From Eremomyces bilateralis CBS 781.70 (taxonomy: Eukaryota; Ascomycota; Dothideomycetes; Eremomycetales; Eremomycetaceae), in NCBI RefSeq assembly GCF_010015585.1, contig NW_022985070.1, positions 310,001 through 374,000 of the forward strand: DNA of 64,000 nt, written 5' to 3'. Shown here in pieces: positions 44,147 to 56,661 of the stretch (positions are counted from its first letter, which is position 1; every line of letters begins with the position of its first letter). The notes under the pieces were generated by a model. The model did not search any database. It was not told the DNA's origin and saw nothing but the letters and a program-made list of their open reading frames with translations. The position numbers and the translations under genes were made by a program.

Positions 44147-47135
44147 TCGAAACCCAGTGCGGGTGGCGTAATGTTTTGAAATACTGACATACGGTCATGA
44201 AGACGGTTTAGGGTATATGCGCATTCCGCGCTTTGTCCCGCTGAATTGAGTTTATTGACGATGTGAGGCGCCAAAGGGGAAAGGTTTTTAATATCAGGGC
44301 GCATTAAGGTCCTGTGGTTCATTGTTGCTGGCGTCCTGTGCTGGATGTACGAGTAGTACTGTTTCGATGGGATGAGGAGGTATCATGCAAGGGAGAACAG
44401 ACTGGCGGAACAAACATCATTGAGCCTTTTGCCGCTCAATGACACCGCATCAGGGATTTCGGAATCGCCGGGTTTTTTCAAACATGTACTATACCCGCGG
44501 GTACACAATCAGGTTTCCAAAACACCTCCAATGCTTCTCTCTCAGTCATGTCGTGCCATCTTTCGCTTTGTTACGTTGAACTTCCTTGCAGCTACCCGCG
44601 ACCGTGCCTTAAGAGAATCTATATCTAGTGCATTCCTTTATCCCTTCACGCAATGCGCCCGCACATGGTTCCCGCAAGGACGAATAAAGAAAAGGAATGG
44701 TGTAAGCTGCTGTCTCTAGGCGACCAGCCCGGGTGTGGTCTATCAGACCATGATTCGGACAAGTGATTTTCCTCCTGGCCATCAATATCGCGGTCTCGGG
44801 ATTTTCCTACCGGTTCGGGCCAACCTGCCTCCCGAGCCCATACAAGCCCACCGCGACGTTTCGGGTGTGGGTGCTCGTGTTCGCGTCGCCGAACCTCGCC
44901 ATCCTTCTGACCACCCTAACATGGTCCTTCGTGACCTTCATCTGATACCGCACATCGCCTCGCAGCCGGCTCTCCCACTCGTTGCCTTCCCCCACCTGTC
45001 CAGAGAGCCCGGACGCCGCCCGGATAGCACCAACTCGCCTTGATGACCACAACTGTGCCGGCGCCGCGGGCGCCGGAGAAAGGAAAGGAGGGGGTCGGGA
45101 ATGCGATGGGGGGATGACACCGGAGATGGTGAGGGCGATTAGGCGGGGATTGGCGATGAATCCGGTGGAGGATAAGGGGGGAAAGGGAGGGGATGAGGTG
45201 GAGGCGGAAATGAGGGGGAAGGGGAGTGGTGGGAAGGAGAATGGTTCGACGAGGGGAGTAAGGAGGATCTGTCGATTTTGTGATATCGGTAGATTCAGTG
45301 TATAAAGGGAATCTTCAATCTTGGGCTATTAATAATGGAACTCGGTGCCCTGGTATCACCAGTCATATAGAATGCCATCTACAATCAATATGTTTATTGT
45401 TTTCGTCACGATTTCACCTACGGTCTAGCCATGTCATGTTGTGCAAGCGAAGATATTCATATTTCCGTCATCCCCACCTAACAACCATGTGCACTGTCCG
45501 GTCCGACGCGACAATCCGGTCGGATTCAACGAAAGTCATGAGAAAAATCGCTTGCTCGCTCGGTTTTGCGTTTCGGACGCCGCAGCCGACTTGATGCTGG
45601 ACTCCTCTGATCGTGTTTGTTTGGATAATCGTATGTATGTATCAGTATTTACATGGGTTTGTTGTGTTTGTGTGCATAAACAGGAAAGGAAACATGAATT
45701 TTTGGGAATCGCCCGGCCGATGATGGATGCTGAATGCGTTGATGAAACGATCGTTGATGTAAGTCACGTGTCTTTGGGGTGTTTGTTGGGTGATAGGAGA
45801 GTGATGGAGGTTCTTGGATGGGAAGGAGCGACGAAGCATGCCTTTCAATATTGGCAGGTAGAAACTTTTCCCCGCGTATCGTCTCCCATCCAAGGAACGA
45901 ACCTTGATCCATTACCTCCACCCCCATCGCCACCCGCCTGAACGACGTACAACACCATGAAACCCCCAGATCCTTTTTGCGCAACTCTAGCGAATGAGGC
46001 CAGCACCTCCCAAAGCGCCTATTACCGGGGTCGTAGAAATGCCTCCGTGAAAAAAACCCCTCCCGTCGCGAGTTGGGTTTACCCCAACCCGGATGATGTG
46101 TGATAAAAGAAAAAAGAGGAAAACCCGGAAAACCATAACCCAGACAAATCTATTGGTGTGCGCTCCAGCACACCCCTGCCGTGGCATCGGGAGTAATCAA
46201 GGGAAAAGCGTAACGCGACGATTACAATCAGGTGAATCGTGAGAGAAGGAAAGGGACGTGAAAGCCGCCGATCCCTGTGAGCGTGTTTGAAGTATGCGGC
46301 AAGAAGCGGAAAACGATCATGCCCGTCATGAAACAGAGATTCTTCCACTGGTCAGCGAACTGACGGCCGCCTGAGAGAGCGGTGCGAGACGTGAAATTGA
46401 TCGGCTTCAGTCCGGCCAGCTAACGTCCCGCCCATCATCTCAGTGTCCAACCAATCAGCCGAGACACTCGGAGGTCGTTTGAAGTAATCAGATCGTAAAG
46501 CAGTACACTGCAAAAGTCTAGTGGCGGTATGCGATGCAATGCTGCGCGAAGTCAAAAATGGAAACAAATTCAAGGAGCAACTCCTTCGCTCATGTCATGT
46601 CATGGAACATTTTGAACACCAGCATTTAGGGGCCGGGGGGGAGGACATGAAAACGCAGCGGCAAGTGAATGGAATGTTATGGGAACATCACACGCACGAA
46701 AATCAACGCAAAGCAAAGCAATAGAACGCAAGCAGAACAAATGAGCACAGTAGCTAAACAGGAATGGCGAAATCGCCAAAGCAAAATAAAGCAAAGATGA
46801 TTGGAAACACGCGGTAGCCACTCTGCTTTTGAAGGGAGTCCGCCGCCTCGTGTATTAAACATCGGTCATGAATGATCTGCCACGACTCCCACGCGGTCGA
46901 GCGCGATGCGGAAATTGGCATCATCGATCCGCAGCCAAATCGTTCCAAAGTTTAGATCGGGTCGGACGCAACGGTTGGAAGCTGCACACTAGTGGAAGTG
47001 AAGGAAACCAAATAGGGAAAAAGGTTCGTGGGGTATCAAAAGTGCAAACAATGATTGATGGTCCGTTGTAGGGAATTTATCGACGATGTGAGCCGCGGCG
47101 GCAAGTGTAGTGGCCCGTTCGAAAGATGCAGGTAT
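44147..47135. other. Gene-poor stretch, 3.0 kb
   Basis: Lies between the convergent 3' ends of RSC7 and the cyclin gene. Only short open frames are present. One (about 44754-44945, plus strand) reads as a hydrophobic membrane-like fragment (FRVWVLVFASPNLAILLTTL) but has no start or partner exon. A CACGTG is at about 45765. No RNA gene or repeat is recognised. Confidence 0.5.
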
Positions 47136-48695
47136 CTAGCCTACCACGGTCTGCGGCACATACCCCATCATATACGGAGGCTGCTGAGTCGGCGCATATT
47201 GCTCGCGCCAATACGCTCCACTGACAGTTCCATTGCCGGTCCACACTCCATAGGCATGATGCGGATAATGCGGCGCGCCGTAGGCTTGCGGGGTATATGG
47301 AGCCGCGGACGGCGCCATCCCATACATACCCGGGGCGGGTGCAGGGGTCGACGCGAGGCGTCCTTGCGATTGAGGCGGAGGGCCCTGAGGAGGGAAGCCG
47401 AACATCGTGCGTCGAGAGTAGCCTTCCGTAGGGGTCCAGACGCCGGGTGTGCCGTAGTACTCGGGGGTGTTTGGCCCGGTGTGAGGCGCCGATATGGGGG
47501 ACGAATCGGTGCGTGAGTTGGCCCATGGGTCGTACTGGGAGTACGGTGGAGGTGCGGGGTTGGAGTAGCTGGCAGGGGCTTGTTGGGACGGAGCTGGATA
47601 CGTGGTCGAGTGCGGGTGCGCAGAAAGTGGTGTAAGAGTTGGATCGACGCCATCGTGATGAGAACGCGGTGTAAGTAGTCCATTGGTTTCGACGGTCAGG
47701 TGAGTTTGCTTGTTGCGAGACGAGCGGGCGACCGATTGGAACTCGTATTCCTCCCAGTGCGCCAGCCAGTTGTTGAAGCCGTTCGGTTCCGCGGGATCGC
47801 GGTGGAGGGTGTAGACCATGTCGCCGAGCCACTCGCGTTCGAGCCGATTCAAGGTTTTCACATTGATGCTGCTCACTTCGGACCAGGAACGGTTGATGAA
47901 AGTGTTGTCGTCCGCAAACTTGCTACCCAAGATCAGTGCAGTGGTCAGCATCTCAAGAACATCGCCACGGTCGTCCTGGCGGCGCTGGGGGGTGCGAGAC
48001 GAGATGATTTGCATCCGGATGGACAGGTAGTGCAAGCTGAGCAAGATGGTCGCCTTCGGGAGTCGGGTCGCGGTGAGGACGGAATTCACCCATTTGCGAT
48101 AGGTCGGTGCGATGAGCTGTCCGGGTCGTTGAATGCTGGATCCAATGTCAATATCGGCCAGGCAAATGGCGGATGATAAGAATGCATACATTCCCTGTGC
48201 CATTTCGGCCACAAAGTCTGTCATCATCTCCATGTCATAGTCGAGCTTTGCCGACACTCCTCCGGTGGCCTTCTCATCCTGGGCATTATGACGAGCATGA
48301 TTCTGAGACTGGCCACGGTCTGCGACCTGGCGATTTCGTGATGGATCGCTGATCGCCTGTGATTGTTCGTAGGGTCGCATCGGAGGGAGTGTGGATCCAT
48401 TTACTGGATCATAGTAGTGATTGACGGGTGCGAGGCCCACATGGGGATGAGGATAGGCCGGAACGTTAGGGTGATAAACCATCGGCTGATGCGCCGCTGC
48501 GGGAACTTGAGATTGATCGCAGCGAGCAGAGTAGTCGTAGCCGGCCTCCTCATGACGCCCAACGTTTGGATGGTTCGGGTAGCAGCTCTGAGGATACTGC
48601 ATGACAGAGGGATTAGCAGAGTAGCTCGGTACGTACTCTGGAGGCGTCAGAGGCAGATGGCCTCGAGGCAGTGAACGAGGATAGAAAGCCGGCAT
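47136..48695 (-). CDS. Clg1-type cyclin (Pho85-partner-like)
   Basis: A single coding exon of 519 residues from the ATG at 48695. The first 170 residues are Pro/Tyr/His-rich. The cyclin box lies at about 175-320: DMEMMTDFVAEMAQGMY, YRKWVNSVLTATRLP, ILLSLHYLSIRMQ, TTALILGSKFADDNTFINR and LEREWLGDMVYTLH. The last 190 residues are a Pro/Tyr/Gln-rich tail. The arrangement matches S. cerevisiae CLG1 and S. pombe mug80, which bind Pho85-type kinases. An open frame above 48695 reads through what looks like a 5'-UTR intron, so it is not used. Confidence 0.85.
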   Translation of the reverse strand: MPAFYPRSLPRGHLPLTPPEYVPSYSANPSVMQYPQSCYPNHPNVGRHEEAGYDYSARCDQSQVPAAAHQPMVYHPNVPAYPHPHVGLAPVNHYYDPVNGSTLPPMRPYEQSQAISDPSRNRQVADRGQSQNHARHNAQDEKATGGVSAKLDYDMEMMTDFVAEMAQGMYAFLSSAICLADIDIGSSIQRPGQLIAPTYRKWVNSVLTATRLPKATILLSLHYLSIRMQIISSRTPQRRQDDRGDVLEMLTTALILGSKFADDNTFINRSWSEVSSINVKTLNRLEREWLGDMVYTLHRDPAEPNGFNNWLAHWEEYEFQSVARSSRNKQTHLTVETNGLLTPRSHHDGVDPTLTPLSAHPHSTTYPAPSQQAPASYSNPAPPPYSQYDPWANSRTDSSPISAPHTGPNTPEYYGTPGVWTPTEGYSRRTMFGFPPQGPPPQSQGRLASTPAPAPGMYGMAPSAAPYTPQAYGAPHYPHHAYGVWTGNGTVSGAYWREQYAPTQQPPYMMGYVPQTVVG

Positions 48696-48745
48696 GGTCG
48701 ACACGGATTTGCGGAGAAAGCAAGAAACGGGTGTGGAGGCACACG

Positions 48746-48818
48746 CTGCGAAAAGAATATCAGTACCGAGAATTTTGAATTGGAGTATTGGCCGAAGAAA
48801 GCCATTGTTATGACGTAC
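48746..48818 (-). other. Likely 5'-UTR intron of the cyclin gene
   Basis: Minus-strand GTACGTCATAAC at 48818 and TTTTCGCAG ending at 48746 bracket 73 bases, about 50 bases upstream of the start codon. Length and borders match other introns in the window. Not proven by coding continuity. Confidence 0.45.
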
Positions 48819-51800
48819 CGGTCCTTTGCTTTCCACCAACAAGGAGGGAGGGAGCGAAAGCTCGAAAGCGAACAACGAAAACTCTTTTAGGTAAGGCTCT
48901 TCATGCAATGTCCAATGTCGGATGTTTGTTCAATAGTGGTAGGATGAATTGAAGGAAAGAAAAGGTAGGTGAGACAGTCGACGACCGGTGTTTTACCGGT
49001 AAACGGTTGATTCCCAGCGTCGGGTCGATTAAGACGACATTTGTGTTGATGAAAATATTGCTCGATTCGGTCGCACGACTCAAGATGCCGCGTTGAGGAT
49101 GATGTCGAAGTGTCGAGACGGTAGAGGAATATGGCTGGTGGTTGGTTGTGCGGTTCAAAGTGCGAGGGCAACTCGAACGAAGATATTGAGGTAATACCAC
49201 AGTCGGACGACGCTAAATCAATAGGTCGTCAATAGACCCAAGAATCCTCTCGATGGTTCAAGTGAGGAATCAAGTCGGTTGAGTATGTTCGAGAACTGAT
49301 GTGAGGCGACTTGGAGGATATGCCAAAGGGATATGCCGTGACCAACTCTTCCCGAAAGAATGCCAGAGGGAAAACCGCCGAAGAATGATGATATCCCAAG
49401 GAAGACTTTTGTTCGAAGAGCGATGCGAGGGGAATGAAATGCAATGGGGTTTCGTGTAGAAAAGTCGTCAGGTTCGTGTCGTCGGAGTCCGCTCTAGGAA
49501 TGCCACAGAGCTCCAGGCAATCGCACACAAACTGGACCTTGCGACCACTCTTGTGGGAGGTTTCAGACTTGCACCGGACAGTAGCGGATACAAGAATAGC
49601 AGCCACGTAGGATTTCAGTAAAGAGTGGAAGGAGGAGCGAGGTAGGCGGCGATGATGACGGAAAGGAGGGAGAAGGGGAGTCTGTCTGTGTGAGAGAGAA
49701 CAGAGAGCCAGGAGTGGACTATGGTGTGTGTGTGTGTGTGTGTGTGTGGGTGTGTGTGTGGACTGTGGGCTGTGGACTGTGCGGAGGGAGAGGAAAAACC
49801 GGCAGGCTGAGTTTGCACCTTTTTTCAGCAACCAGAGCGGGCGGCGGATTGGAACGGGATCGGGGGCCACGGAGCGCCTGTTCGTCAGTGGTCAGACTGC
49901 GCTAAACACTAGTCACTTTAGGGTGGTTCTGCCCGTCCAGGTGTCCACGGATCTCCCATAGGAAGGATCGTGCCGCAAGGGAAGAATTGGCCGGTTGCGT
50001 GGGCTGTTGGTGTCTTGGTGATGGTGAGTCGTGGTTGTGTGACTGTGTCAGGCCTAAGTGAATACGGGAATGAGAGGTGGAGGGGGTGAAAAGGAGCTGA
50101 AGATTGATCGAATGGGGCAAGATGGAAAAATTCAAAGAAAAAGCGATGAAGTGAAATTTGGTTGGAGTGAAAAAGATGGATGGGCGAATTGAATAATGAG
50201 CACTCATGAGTCCTTTGCCGGCTTATTCGACCATTTCCGCATTCAGTCCTTCAGTAATTCCATTGAATAATCCACCCGCGATTCAACATAATAATAGTAT
50301 TAGCCCGTGTCTCCAGAAGCGGAGCGGATGGGGGCAATAATGGGCATGAGGGCATCAAAGGCCTGGGTTAAGGCTCGCAAGTTGCAGCAGCACACACAGG
50401 CGCACGCATCACACACACCAAACAACATGAACACACCACTGGGCCACTCATCCGACCGCCGACGCCCGCACGGTACAACTGACAAGTGACAACCCTAACA
50501 CCCCATCGAGCATCCACACAACCAGTGACCAGCCAAACCGTATGATGGGCATGCACCAGCCAAATTTGGACCCTGTGCAAATTGCTAAGAGTAAAGGCCT
50601 CCTGAAGTCCTGATGGACCACTGAAGTGCATCCGGATGAATCCCTTTCATCAATCATCATTCATGATCCTGTTCACATAATCTTATCCCAATCAAACAAA
50701 CACACCACCCGGAAGCTTTGAAAAGGCCTTCTGGTCTTCCATTCCCTGTCGGTTGTCAGACAAAGCCAACTGATCCAACTACAACCCTACTCCGTACTGT
50801 GCCTCACGGAAAATCCTGTTAACAAAAATAACTAATAAGAAGTAAAAGCAATCGGCAAGCACATGCGAGGACAGGGTCTTGGTTGCCAAACGGCTGTAAT
50901 TAACTTGGTAAAATTGCACGTTTCTCCGTATCCCGGGGGAGTTGCCTTATTGCCTACGCTCTCCCCTGCATTTCACCTGAAATGCCAGGTAACATTCAAC
51001 TCGTATCCGGCCTAGCTCGAGTCCCAATGGAGGAATGACCGTGCTCCCTCCCCTCCTGATTGGTCCATGATCATCATATTGTCACCGATGGATCCAGTCT
51101 GCACCTCTGACAAAGCCGCCATCGGACTCCCATCCTCGCATCCTACTTGCATCCCCCCTCCCTCATTTCTCGGCGGTTCTGTGGTGGCAGCAGGTCTGGC
51201 AAGCAGCGAAACTCAAATGGCTTGATTCCCAAATCAAAATGCAAGTGCGAACCGCGACGAGGAGGGAAAAAAGCCACCGTTCTCATCACCTGCCCAATGA
51301 TACCGGACAATACGAACTTGCCCGTGCGAGACCCCCTCCGCATTCCTCCGTGGGTCGGTTCCGGCGAGGAAATTCATCTGCCTACAGCCTACAGGAGAGT
51401 CAGTATTGTCGATGTGTGGAGAGTCGGGAGATATCCCATTCGCTCGATTGGACGCAGTGGATTTATGCACTGGTGACTGGTGAAAGTGGCATGGGGTTTG
51501 CCAGGTTGCCGACTCTATCACGTTCTTTAGCCACTGTCGATGATCCAGAATATTCGACGGATAATAATGAAAGCTCGAATCAAAGGTCGATGCACCAGGA
51601 GATGATTACGACTCACTCACTCTACAGGGCGGTGATCGTGGTCCTTCATAGCAGGGCGGTGGAGCCAAGTTTAACATATTTGATGGGACAGGCAGATGTC
51701 AATCCATGGACCATGATCGATGGACACCATACGCGTTGCCTAGCCCATCCTCCTGAAATTTCGACCGTCGTCTGGAATATTTGCCTGCAGCCTACAGTTC

Positions 51801-54091
51801 AAGGATCTTTTGTCAATATTCTGTGACGGGAATCAAGTCGACTCAGACGGAGTAGGTAATACTGCAGGTTCGAGGACTGTCGTCATACATTCGATGGCTT
51901 TTTTCTCCTGCACTTCTCACAGCCAGATCTTTCCTGGTCGGTGGCGATGGGATCTCCCTACCCCCCTCCGTCAGACCTTGATGATATGTATCAGGTTTCG
52001 GTACGGAATAATACATGTTTCGCCATCTAAACGTGCGCAAGTCAGGCGGCCCAAATGGATTCATCAAACGACTTAGGGCACCGAGCAGCGATTTCAGCTT
52101 CCAGATTCATATTGGGCTCGCAGGCGCCATATACAAAAATGGTCACACGTTTTGGCCGCACAGGGGCATCGCGTGGAGGGTTATTGCACCTATATTATCT
52201 CCACTATTGAGCATCTGTCCCCGCGTCCTCCGCATTTCTGTGGAGGGTTGTTCATGTGTCGAAGGCGTGGGAATTCCGATCGACTTCAATATCGGGGGGC
52301 CCTTAATATGATTTGAGCCGCGGAACGGATTGAGGGATCATGGGATGTAATGGCATATTAGCATTTGGCATACCTTTCACAATCTCTGACTCCGATTTTC
52401 GACAAGAGTAACTAATATGGTCCTTCGTCGTCCAGACGAGATGCAACATAACCGGCACCCAACAGCCGTCTCATCCACCTCGTGCCCAACCATGTCCACG
52501 TCAGGAACCGTCGTCTGTACTCACAGCAGATGGGCAGCGCGACCGACATGGTCCACGCAAAAACCCTTCATCCGGTTGCAGCGTTAGTTTCGTTCAAGTT
52601 TGTCGCCGACCGTTGCAGCTCATCGTATCATGGGGCCGGATCGCCTCCCGCCAATGCAAGACACTTCGACACCATCTCCAATTACCCACGCCATGGTTTG
52701 CCCCGAGGTAAAGGGTTCACGCTTCACTGCAACTTGTTCGTCCATGCAGCGCAGCTATCTCGTTTTCGGCGGCGGATGCGTGGGTGCGACCATCGTGGTC
52801 ATTGGTCTGTTGGGTCGGCTACCACCGGGCGGGAGGGGGACTTCATTCTAGTTTTTGTATAACGCGTTTTCTAGGCTCGCCCACGCGGGTGGCGCCAACC
52901 GCGGCTTTTGCAAATGGATGTCACCATTTCCAAGGAGCCTATATCGGAGAAAACGAAGTAGGGTTCGGCAGACGCAAACTTTGGGTTCAGACTCTTCAGA
53001 GTCTCTGGATTTGAATCTCCTTCGGGTTAGGGGTTGGGCTTCAATGGCTTCAGGCTTGCGGGTTCGCCCGTGAGCAGGTGCCAGTAACCGAGTAGGTACA
53101 TCACGGCAATTAGCAGCCCGGCAAGTGTTGAATCGACTACAAAGGTCAAAGCACGTATAAACTAGTAGAGGTACGTACTTGGACTTAGCTCTAATGAATC
53201 ATGATGGACCTGATGTCAGAATCTACGCCAGCGTGCGATCCAGGCCGTTCTCTGATCATCATTGTGACTTGATGTCGTCCATCCGGACACTCGCAGAGTC
53301 GCAGTTCGTCTGACTGATCGTGATCATGCTCCGCGCCACGCATGCTCCTCCTCGTTTACGGACAGTACCGCCGAGAGGCGTCAAGTGTCATCATCCTCAA
53401 CACGAACTGCGAGACCGATTTAGAACGTCCCATGCCAGGCAGCTGCTAAACGAGGAGCCCAGCTACTGGAGCTAGATCCATCGGTTGGTTGGTTGGGTGT
53501 GTAAGAACTATCGTTAGCTGTCTTATTAGGCAGCTCGAAATATCTCTGCAGTCAGATTGTCTGCCGCGAATTGGGCAGCGATACCCTATGCCGCCTATAT
53601 TGTTTCTAGGAGCGATTATCAAATCTGAGGGAATGTTTTTTGGATCATGGCTGGTTCTTGCAGAACAACAACAGAACCTTCAGTTGAGTTCGAATGTTCA
53701 GTTGTGCTCATGAATTTTGGTGGGTATGATGTAAGGCTCCATGGCCATAAGGCTTATGAATATATCAGATTGGGAGGCTGGCCAGGCTCCATCAGATGTC
53801 TATCCGATGATTCATAATATTTCGAACCATATCTTCAGGGTCGAAAACTCCGAATCACCAATTACCGCATTTCAGATTTGCCGAAAGACTACTTTCAGAT
53901 AGGCATGATAGGTCAATACAATACTCTGGTTCTGTAGGCTGGGGTACACCAAGAGCGAACTGTCATCAATTTCACCTACTGCCATATATTCCGAGTCAAT
54001 CCCGTTGTTTTACGAAAAAGTTCGGAGATATCTCTTGCCAATTATTTCTTGATGCAAGGACAGCTATAGAAGTAAATCAATCTAGATAAAC
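48819..54091. other. Gene-poor stretch, 5.3 kb
   Basis: The longest region without a recognisable gene. The first kilobase or so is probably the promoter and leader of the cyclin gene. It has a (GT)n run near 49724-49760 and many pyrimidine tracts. The longest ATG-started frame (51239-51826, 195 codons) has no recognisable motif and unbiased composition. Another short frame (52600-52851) ends in a hydrophobic Gly-rich run. No tRNA, 5S rRNA or repeat family was recognised. Confidence 0.5.
49724..49760. repeat. (GT)n microsatellite
   Basis: About 18 GT units with one GGG interruption, in the long upstream region of the cyclin gene. Confidence 0.9.
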
Positions 54092-54508
54092 ATGAAGGAA
54101 CTGCTCTCCCAGAGATACAATGGCGATCAAATCACCGAGGAGATGCTCGAAGAGGCCTCGAAGCTGTTCTCCGAGAACTACGGGATGTGGAGCGAGCACG
54201 CGCCACGGCTGATGGGGAAGTCCATGAAGGCGGGTAAGTCGAAGCATATAAAACACGGCCATCCGAATCGGATGCCCTGTGCGCCAGCGAACCAACTGAC
54301 CATGGTAGGTCGACCCGTTCGACTCAGTAGCGAGCGACAGCGACAGGAGTGTATCCCCAACCACAACTCATCATACGCACGAGACACTGTCAACGGTCAA
54401 CCGGCCGGGCACGCCTTCGCCTGTCGGTGGACGGTGGGAGGAATGACGGTGTGCTGGATCACCCAGCTGGTGGTCCATGGGTGCGGGAATCGAGGGAATG
54501 GCCCTTGA
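54092..54508 (+). pseudogene. Truncated GNAT-acetyltransferase-like gene
   Basis: Two exons (54092-54233 and 54309-54508) join in phase across a 75-base GTAAGT..TAG intron and give 113 residues. The first exon reads MKELLSQRYNGDQITEEMLE and KLFSENYGMWSEHAPRLMGK. The second reads RPVRLSSERQRQECIP and RDTVNGQPAGHAFACRW, then MTVCWITQLVVH. This matches the N-terminal half of a fungal GNAT-type protein. Immediately after ITQLVVH, where the acetyl-CoA loop (RxxGxG/A) should come, the text degenerates to GCGNRGNGP and stops. The catalytic half is absent. Most likely a decayed gene; a further exon past a missed intron cannot be ruled out. Confidence 0.6.
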
Positions 54509-55225
54509 GAGAGCTGATAGACGGGCATGAATTCGTCCTTGTCATGAAAGCGAGACATCGTGCGAGGGGCGAAGCGTCATATAACCACTCGGGGTAACAT
54601 GGTAGAGCAGTGAAAGGTTAGCGATGTCGAGGATCGGGATTCGGGGCGTATGACTTCAGGGCGTCCAAACTCTCAACCGATACCTTCTTTTCGCCTTACA
54701 TTACTATTAGGAGATTGGAAATACCGTCTGATACCCCTTATAGAGGTAACTCGGTAATTACGAGTCGGCTTTCACGTCGGATGGAGGACGTCGAAAGTGA
54801 GGGACGGTCCATTTCTTGCGCACTAGGTCGCCCAAACCCTAAAACGAAAAGTAGGGAAAGAGTTCCGTTTAGTTCGGATCACGTCTTCCACGACAACCAC
54901 AAGTGTGGTTAGTTGTAGCCTGTGGGATGGGTGGCTGGAGTGGATGACAGATAGGTCTCATTGATTCGATTTTGGATGGTGGGTTAGCCTGTGTTTACCG
55001 AGCGTCACAGTGAGTTCACACTCAACGAGATAGTGGATCTTGATCAGGCCGCTGTTGAGATAGGTACAGAGGCACATAGCGTGATTTTGGACTTTTCATT
55101 GAGCCATTAAACCTAACACCATATAAAGATGTTCCATTTTCCCGGCCAAAGGGACACGCCTATGCTCCAGAGCTTCCCATGATATCGTTGCAAGGAAGTC
55201 ACATCCGTACCGTCACTTCACACGC
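54509..55225. other. Intergenic, no gene seen
   Basis: About 720 bases between the GNAT relic and the L7 stop codon (convergent). It may include remnants of the lost acetyltransferase 3' half, but none is readable. Confidence 0.5.
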
Positions 55226-56661
55226 CTAGTTCATCTGCCTGATCAGGGCGTTGATGTGCTCCTCCCGGTTACCCAAGTCACCACCCTCAATGAAGTGCTT
55301 GAATTTCCTGGTGCGGAACCCTCCGGTAGGGTTGGAGAGCTTGAACGGCCAGAGGAAGTTGGAGGCCTGCTTGAAGTTGGGGCCGACGGTGTAGATCTCG
55401 TGGATCAGATCCTCCATGCACACAATGCCGTACTTGCCGACGTGCTCCTCGATGAGGGCGTTGTCGGTGAGCGGGATGCGCTGCTTGTTGATCTTGCCAT
55501 ATCCGCGCTTGTAGATCAGCTCACGGACGGACTTGAGGTTGGGGTAGCCGTAGGCGACGAAGGGCTCGACGATCTTCAACATCTCAAGAGTGGCCTTGGT
55601 GAGACGGACGAAGATGCCGTTGTTGATCTGGAGGAGACGGAGGAGTTGGAGGGTCTTTCGCTTCTTGGGGTCAATCTTGTTGATACTGGATGCAGGTTAG
55701 ATGGTGTTCAATAAGCGAAGATTGATGATGACATACCCCTTGATACGAACGACGAAGACGAGCTTGTGCTCTTCAGGGACATAGTAGGAGCCCTCTTGCT
55801 TTGCAAGACGGGAGAGTCTGATCTTCTCCCGCTCTGCGTCCCGGTATTCCTTGATGTATGACTCGGCACGCTTGAAGATGGTCTTGCGCTTCTCCTTGTT
55901 GGCCTAGAGATCGGTTGTCAGCCAACCGCTCATTGATTCGCATGAAGAAAATGTAGAGGCAAAATAAGATCAGTCCCGAAAGATGGTTAACAAAGCGACA
56001 ACATCGACCGTAGTCTAGTCGCAGATTGCGTATTTATCATCACCAAAGTGCATGGTTAAAACAGAGAATAAGAACTTACATCACGCTTCTTCTGCAACTC
56101 GGCGGCACGAGTTTCGCGCTCCTTCTCCTGGCTCTTGCGCTTCTTCAGGAGAGTCTCAGGCACCAGAATCTGGTCCTTGGTAGGGACGGACCTGTTACCC
56201 GATGAAATGTCAGAAATGGTTGCGTTTTACCAAATATGAGAGCTCTTAGAAGAGAAGTGCAGCGATGCGGCATTCTCAACTGGAGGATAGACTCGACAGA
56301 ACGACTTTAGTCGATGAGGGATGGAGTTGTCGTTCTAGCTGTTACGCCAGGGACTATGTTCTCTCATCCTGGCCTCAAACGACAAAACCTCGAATTTTCA
56401 TTCGAGAACTTTGCTAGCAGTGCGGAAGCACGTAGCAGACAAATTTAAGAGAGAAGAAGACCTTCAACCCCAAAACCTCGCTCCGAGACATCCATTAGCA
56501 ATCGAGTGACTGCCGATGGCGCTCATTGCAAGACGTGATCGAGCTGGGACTGCGAGGCAGTCATCCAGCGAGTAATAGCCGCGAACCATTCTGCATTCTT
56601 TCTTCGGGCATCAGTAGATCTAGGATATAGGTGGTACATACGTCGTCTTCTGAGGAGCCAT
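55226..56661 (-). CDS. rpl7: 60S ribosomal protein L7 (uL30)
   Basis: Four coding exons: 56642-56661, 56080-56191, 55737-55903 and 55226-55685, giving 252 residues, the usual size. The start [19 protein letters not shown] is split by a 450-base first intron after 20 coding bases. The basic eukaryote-specific N-terminal helix ([20 protein letters not shown]) precedes the uL30 fold ([39 protein letters not shown]). The C-terminus is [20 protein letters not shown]. Other introns are 176 and 51 bases. The protein lies on the large subunit near the 5S rRNP. A long first intron after a tiny exon is typical of ribosomal protein genes. Confidence 0.97.
56192..56641 (-). other. Long first intron of the L7 gene
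   Basis: 450 bases, GTATGT..AACAG, several times longer than any other intron here. Such introns in ribosomal protein genes may hold enhancers or snoRNAs. I looked for C/D (RUGAUGA, CUGA) and H/ACA signs and found no convincing pair. Confidence 0.7.

Noticed and set aside
48696-48908. 71-residue N-terminal extension of the cyclin
   Set aside because: Starts upstream of and reads through what looks like a 5'-UTR intron (48746-48818); the text has no cyclin-like or low-complexity character seen in the rest.
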